DNA from: PLA5 sp040901705
GTDB taxonomy: Bacteria; Planctomycetota; Planctomycetia; Pirellulales; PLA5
DNA length: 9,437 nucleotides
Assembly: GCA_040901705.1 (NCBI GenBank)
Contig: JBBDYI010000011.1
Span: forward strand, 1 to 9,437
Direction of reading: 5' to 3'
Below are positions 6,216 through 9,437 of the stretch, one piece after another. A program made the translations under genes and the position numbers. How positions within the stretch are numbered: the stretch's first letter is position 1; each line of letters opens with the position of its first letter. A model generated the notes under the pieces. The model saw nothing but the letters and a program-made list of their open reading frames with translations, did not search any database and was not told the DNA's origin.

Positions 6216-7328
6216 ATGCCCAACGTCGTCGCAGAAACCGCCGCAGCGTCCGCCGAAAAATCCGCCGCCGCGATTCGCAATGCGCTCGAATACCTAGCCG
6301 CTCGGCAGGGCGAAGACGGCGGGTGGCATTCGCAGACATACGGTTCGCTGCGTGGCGGTGCGGCGACGACTGCGATGGTCTTGTACGCCGCGGCCCACGT
6401 CGACGAAAAGCTTCGCGGCGTACATGGCCGGCGATGGCGGCGCGGCGGCGAGTTCCTCACCCGCGGCATCGACGAGCAGGGTTGCCCGCGGAATCCCGAC
6501 GGCTCGCTCGACTATCCGACCTACGTCGCGGCGTTGTTGTTGCCGGCGGCGTCGCGGTTGAAGCTGGACGTCGGTCGCGACGTGCGGCGGCGCGTGGTCG
6601 ATTACCTGTTGGCCGCCCAACTTGCCGATTCGCGCGGCTTCGAGGCGGAAAGTCCGCACTACGGTGGATGGGAACTGACCGGCGATTTGCGGATGCGCGG
6701 CGTCACGACCGGCGCGAACATCTCCGTCACCTGCTTCGCCCTCGAAGCGGTCTCGGCCGAAAAATCGGACGCCGCCAACGCGGCGCGAAAGCGGGCGTTC
6801 GCCTGGCTCGCGCGCTGCCAGAACCTGCCCGGCGACGGCGGCTTCTTCTTTCAAGCCGACCGCGACAACGACGCCAACAAAGCGCTGTGGACCGACGCCC
6901 GACACGAGTCGCCGCGCAGCTATGGCACGGCCACGTGCGATGGTCTCCGTGCGCTCCTCGCGACCGGCGTCAAGTCAACGGATCCGCGCGTCGCGGCCGC
7001 TGTGGCGTGGCTCGACGAGCGACGCAGTCTCGACGTCGTGCCCGGCTTTCCCGCCGAATCGCCCGCCGACCCAACGACGGGCGAAGCCGAACCATTCGCG
7101 CAGTGGCCGAAAGCGCTACGGTTCTACTATTACGCCACGCTCGCCCGCACGCTCGACGCGCTGCCGGCCGAATCGCGAGAAAAACGCCGCGAGCAATTGC
7201 ACGCGCACGTAATCTCACTCCACCGCGACGATGGCCGCTGGGAAAACGACGTCCACCACATGCGCGAGAACGATCCTCTGATCGCGACGAGTTTGGCGCT
7301 GGTTGCGCTAATCAGTCCAGATTCCTAG
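6216..7328 (+). CDS. Prenyltransferase/squalene-cyclase-repeat protein (soluble alpha/alpha barrel)
   Basis: A 370-residue protein starting at the ATG at 6216, preceded by GAGG (6203-6206) at 9-nt spacing. It carries repeated helix pairs with the Gly/Asp/Trp turns of the prenyltransferase/squalene oxidase repeat: RQGEDGGW (30-37), HYGGWELTG (148-156), GDGGFFFQ (206-213) with YGTATCDGLRALLATG (236-251), and HRDDGRWEND (336-345) with DPLIATSLALVALI (353-366). This supports an alpha/alpha-toroid fold. The DxDD motif of squalene-hopene cyclases is absent, there is no zinc-site pattern I can assign, and no signal peptide is visible. A terpene cyclase activity is therefore not supported. It may bind or process an unknown substrate in the cytoplasm. 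The next gene begins 22 bp after its stop on the same strand, which suggests co-transcription. Confidence 0.85.
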   Translation: MPNVVAETAAASAEKSAAAIRNALEYLAARQGEDGGWHSQTYGSLRGGAATTAMVLYAAAHVDEKLRGVHGRRWRRGGEFLTRGIDEQGCPRNPDGSLDYPTYVAALLLPAASRLKLDVGRDVRRRVVDYLLAAQLADSRGFEAESPHYGGWELTGDLRMRGVTTGANISVTCFALEAVSAEKSDAANAARKRAFAWLARCQNLPGDGGFFFQADRDNDANKALWTDARHESPRSYGTATCDGLRALLATGVKSTDPRVAAAVAWLDERRSLDVVPGFPAESPADPTTGEAEPFAQWPKALRFYYYATLARTLDALPAESREKRREQLHAHVISLHRDDGRWENDVHHMRENDPLIATSLALVALISPDS

Positions 7329-7337
7329 TGCAAGCGT

Positions 7338-7342
7338 GGAGG
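7338..7342 (+). promoter_or_regulatory. Shine-Dalgarno site that sets the B3/B4 start
   Basis: GGAGG at 7338-7342 lies 8 nt before the TTG at 7351. The in-frame GTG at 7336 and GTG at 7342 overlap or touch this site and have no ribosome-binding sequence of their own, so TTG 7351 is the better start. Confidence 0.65.
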
Positions 7343-7350
7343 TGTATCGC

Positions 7351-7980
7351 TTGATCGACATTGTCGAACATCCGTTGCTCGAAGCAGCCGCGTTCACGGC
7401 CGAATTTCCGCACCCTTTGGGCGAGATGTCGTCGTCGCCGGAATTGCTCGCGCTGTTTTCGCCGGACGCCGCCGCGCCGCTGGCAAGCGACGATCAGGTT
7501 CGCGAGCGCGTGCGGAAGCTATTGCGACACGGCGGATTCCGCCCCACTGGACGCAGCAAGCCCGCGTCGGAATACCTGCTCAAGGCCGTGCGCGAAGGAC
7601 TATTACGGCCGATCAATCTTGCCGTCGACGCCTGCAATGCGGTGTCGCTGCACAGCGGGCTGCCGATCAGCGTCGTCGACCTCGCCAAGGCCCAGCCGCC
7701 GCTGTCCGTCGCTATCGCGCCGGCCGGGGCGTCCTACGTCTTCAACGCCTCGGGCCAACAGATCGACCTCGCGGGCCTCATCTGCCTGTTCGACGCCGCC
7801 GGACCATGCGCCAATGCGGTCAAGGATGCCCAGCGCACGAAGGTCGACGGGCAAACAACGCGAACTCTGTCGATCATTTGGGGCACGACCGCACTGCCAG
7901 GCCGAGCAGCACAAGCGGCCCGCTGGTATCGTGAGATTCTCAGCAATCACGGCGTGGCGACCCGCGACGCCGCCGAATAG
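7351..7980 (+). CDS. Free-standing B3/B4 domain protein (PheRS beta-like tRNA editing fold)
   Basis: A 209-residue protein from the TTG at 7351, chosen for its GGAGG site; a GTG at 7336 would add five residues. The centre reads RKLLRHGGFRPTGRSKPA, EYLLKAVREGLLRPINLAVD and CNAVSLHSGLPISVVDL (about 55-111), the signature of the B3/B4 domain family (COG3382). In bacterial phenylalanyl-tRNA synthetase beta subunits this domain edits Tyr-tRNA(Phe). The C-terminal part RTLSIIWGTTALPGRAAQAARWY (171-193) is also family-like, and the length is normal for stand-alone members. A trans-editing or amino-acid/tRNA-binding role is inferred from the fold, and the true substrate is unknown. It follows the prenyltransferase-repeat gene by 22 bp, so the two probably share a transcript. 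Confidence 0.85.
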   Translation: MIDIVEHPLLEAAAFTAEFPHPLGEMSSSPELLALFSPDAAAPLASDDQVRERVRKLLRHGGFRPTGRSKPASEYLLKAVREGLLRPINLAVDACNAVSLHSGLPISVVDLAKAQPPLSVAIAPAGASYVFNASGQQIDLAGLICLFDAAGPCANAVKDAQRTKVDGQTTRTLSIIWGTTALPGRAAQAARWYREILSNHGVATRDAAE

Positions 7981-7982
7981 TT

Positions 7983-8147
7983 TTTGCCATCTGCGCATTT
8001 GACCTTCCAAATGGGAAATCGCTGACAGCGTTGAGCATTAACAGCCCGGTATCTTGCTTGCCGGTCTTCGCCAACGGCACGCTATTCATCACCAACGAGA
8101 GCCGGTTATTCGCGATTCGCAACACATCCAAGCCACCAGCCCGCTGA
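7983..8147 (+). pseudogene. C-terminal relic of a PQQ-like beta-propeller protein
   Basis: The plus-strand frame from about 7983 reads FAICAFDLPNGKSLTALSIN, then SPVSCLPVFANGTLFITNES and RLFAIRN, ending at TGA 8145-8147. The order A-F-D-x-x-x-G-K, S-P-V, N-G-T-L-F-I-T, L-F-A-I-R-N is that of a PQQ-like beta-propeller blade: an aldl..GK turn, a conserved PV..DGTLY strand and a final LYAI strand. Nothing upstream continues it, because the preceding 630 bp are the intact B3/B4 gene in another frame, and there is no start codon or ribosome site. It is best read as the last ~54 codons of a lost propeller gene. Its base composition is lower in GC than that of its neighbours. Family assignment is by eye. 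Confidence 0.55.
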
Positions 8148-8193
8148 GCCACTTGTCGAAGTCGCCGGCGGCTGTTGAAATGACGTCCACCTG

Positions 8194-8236
8194 CTGACCC
8201 CCGACCCCTGCCCCCCGAAACCCGACCCCTGAACCC
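8194..8236. repeat. C-rich repeat abutting the ald start (G-quadruplex-type motif on the minus strand)
   Basis: CCCGACCCCTG occurs exactly at 8200-8210 and 8221-8231, a 21-bp period, within a run of C tracts that ends directly at the ATG of ald. On the minus strand this gives at least five G runs of 3-6 separated by loops of 2-4 nt, a canonical G-quadruplex-type pattern. In the transcript the same stretch is a C-rich leader without a Shine-Dalgarno site. A role in ald expression is possible but not shown. Confidence 0.6.
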
Positions 8237-9346
8237 ATGCTCGTCGGCGTCCCCAAGGAAATCAAACGCGACGAATACCGCGTCGGCATGTTGCCCGTCG
8301 GCGTCGAAGAACTCGTCCGCGCCGGCCACCGCGTCTTGTTCGAGGCCGACGCAGGGCTCGGCTCCGGCCTTCTCGACCAGGCTTACGCAGACGCCGGTGC
8401 GCAAATCGTCGCGACCGCCGCCGAGGTCTACGCCCAGGCCGACCTCATCGTCAAGGTGAAGGAGCCGCTGGAAGCCGAGTGGCCTTTGCTCCGCGCCGGT
8501 CAGGCCGTGTTCACGTACTTCCATTTCGCTGCCGATCGCCGCTTGACCGAAAGCGTGCTCGCCTCTGGCATTACCGCCATCGCTTACGAAACGCTGCGCG
8601 ACGAGCACGGCCGCTTGCCGCTGCTCACGCCGATGAGCGAAGTCGCCGGGCGGATGAGCATCCAGGAAGGCGCGAAATACCTCGAACGCCCACAGATGGG
8701 CCGCGGCATTCTGCTGGGCGGCGTTCCCGGCGTCGCTCCGGCCACGATCGCGATTCTCGGCGGCGGCGTCGTGGGGGCGAACGCGGCCCGCATCGCCGCC
8801 GGCTTTCAGGCCAACGTGGCGATCATGGACATCAACATGGATCGGCTACGCTACCTCGACGACATCATGCCGCCCAACGTCGACGTGCTGTTTTCGGACC
8901 GCCATTCGATCCGCGAGCAAGTCGCGCGGGCCGATCTCGTCATCGGCGCGGTTTTGGTGCCGGGGGCGAAAGCGCCGCGGCTGCTCGATCGGGCCGACTT
9001 GGCGCTGATGAAGCCCGGCAGCGTCATCATCGACGTGGCCATCGATCAAGGCGGCTGCTTCGAGACGAGCAAGCCGACCACGCACAGCGAGCCGACGTAC
9101 ATGGTCGACGACGTGGTGCATTACTGCGTCACGAACATGCCCGGCGCAGTTGGCCGCACCAGTACGTATGCTCTGTGCAACGTCACGCTCCCTTGGGTGC
9201 TCCGCATCGCCGCCGCGGGCATCGAAAAAGCCGCCGTCGCGTCGCCGCCCATCGCCCGAGCCATCAACATGCACGCCAGCGCGGTCACGAACCGCGCCGT
9301 GGCAGAGACGTTTGACATGAAGTTCGACGACCGATTCGAGAAATGA
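8237..9346 (+). CDS. ald: Alanine dehydrogenase
   Basis: A 369-residue cytoplasmic enzyme for the NAD-dependent, reversible deamination of L-alanine to pyruvate and ammonia. It opens MLVGVPKEIKRDEYRVG with substrate-binding Arg15. Lys75 (VKVKEP) and His96 (TYFHF) are the catalytic and pyruvate-binding residues. The Rossmann turn GGGVVG is at 175-180, with Asp198 (IMDIN) for the NAD ribose. Asp270 lies in IIDVAIDQGG and the C-terminal signature is TNMPGAVGRTSTYAL. All positions match the numbering of characterised Ald proteins, so there is no visible defect and full length is present. The ATG at 8237 is fixed by the conserved N-terminus, since no Shine-Dalgarno site precedes it and the leader is a C-rich repeat. 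The gene stands alone after a propeller-gene relic. Likely roles are alanine use as carbon or nitrogen source, or NAD recycling. Confidence 0.97.
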   Translation: MLVGVPKEIKRDEYRVGMLPVGVEELVRAGHRVLFEADAGLGSGLLDQAYADAGAQIVATAAEVYAQADLIVKVKEPLEAEWPLLRAGQAVFTYFHFAADRRLTESVLASGITAIAYETLRDEHGRLPLLTPMSEVAGRMSIQEGAKYLERPQMGRGILLGGVPGVAPATIAILGGGVVGANAARIAAGFQANVAIMDINMDRLRYLDDIMPPNVDVLFSDRHSIREQVARADLVIGAVLVPGAKAPRLLDRADLALMKPGSVIIDVAIDQGGCFETSKPTTHSEPTYMVDDVVHYCVTNMPGAVGRTSTYALCNVTLPWVLRIAAAGIEKAAVASPPIARAINMHASAVTNRAVAETFDMKFDDRFEK

Positions 9347-9364
9347 AGGATCGAATACGAAGTT

Positions 9365-9384
9365 TTAAGGTTCAAGTTTCAAGG
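9365..9384. repeat. CCTTGAA-type words on the opposite strand
   Basis: AAGGTTCAAG at 9367-9376 followed by TTTCAAGG at 9377-9384 reads on the minus strand as CCTTGAAA then CTTGAACCTT, the same word family seen at 53-81. It lies about 20 bp after the ald stop. The rest of 9347-9437 shows no gene and no clear intrinsic terminator. Confidence 0.4.
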
Positions 9385-9437
9385 TCTGCACTTTCCGAGA
9401 AACCGGCGGCAACTGACGTTTCATAAAAAAGGCTCTT

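Noticed and set aside
6216..7328. Squalene-hopene cyclase
   Set aside because: The DxDD catalytic motif is absent and the protein is much shorter than the ~630-residue cyclases.
5999..7354. 451-codon plus-strand open frame
   Set aside because: It is an Arg-rich shadow of the prenyltransferase-repeat gene in another frame, which has the ribosome site and family motifs.
7998..8016. CATTTG/CAAATG hairpin as a terminator for the B3/B4 gene
   Set aside because: The stem is only 6 bp, AT-rich, has no following T-run, and lies inside the beta-propeller relic frame.
7940..8608. 222-codon minus-strand open frame across the spacer before ald
   Set aside because: Its protein-like middle part (7983-8147) is the antisense of the beta-propeller relic, and the rest is antisense to ald.

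Overview
The window looks like a piece of a planctomycete chromosome, probably Pirellulales-like. This is inference: the coding DNA is GC-rich, Shine-Dalgarno signals are sparse, and the gene set (long linker-rich exported proteins, a prenyltransferase-repeat protein, a free-standing B3/B4 protein, a beta-propeller relic) fits that group. No single marker proves the taxon.

Layout, left to right. (1) 1-151: a spacer with CCTTGAA words and a 14-bp palindrome. (2) 152-775 (+): a histidine-phosphatase-superfamily enzyme. (3) 776-1236: a spacer holding a tRNA-Arg(CCU) gene on the minus strand. (4) 1237-2137: a scar of mobile DNA. It consists of the first ~40 codons of a tyrosine-recombinase-type integrase (+), frameshifted and cut off, followed by an internally deleted, multiply frameshifted ISL3-family transposase (-). 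(5) 2174-5732 (-): two genes in the same direction, a 905-residue membrane-anchored protein of unknown function and then a small lipoprotein with a BamE/SmpA-like C-terminal domain. (6) 5733-6215: a divergent spacer with no recognisable gene. (7) 6216-7980 (+): a close two-gene unit, a soluble alpha/alpha-barrel prenyltransferase/squalene-cyclase-repeat protein and a free-standing B3/B4 (PheRS-beta-like) domain protein. (8) 7983-8147 (+): the last ~54 codons of what looks like a PQQ-type beta-propeller protein, a gene relic. (9) 8194-8236: a C-rich repeat against the start codon of alanine dehydrogenase. (10) 8237-9346 (+): alanine dehydrogenase (ald), intact with all expected catalytic residues. 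(11) 9347-9437: a spacer that carries the CCTTGAA word again, on the other strand.

The genes do not form one pathway. Ald and the phosphatase are stand-alone metabolic enzymes. The 905-aa protein and the lipoprotein are both predicted to act outside the cytoplasm and may belong together. The prenyltransferase-repeat and B3/B4 genes are probably co-transcribed. The clearest unusual content is the erosion: three broken genes (integrase, transposase, propeller) lie in the spacers. I see no CRISPR array, defence island or complete mobile element, and no convincing new multi-gene system. The least explained genes are the 905-aa protein with its lipoprotein neighbour, and the prenyltransferase-repeat/B3-B4 pair.
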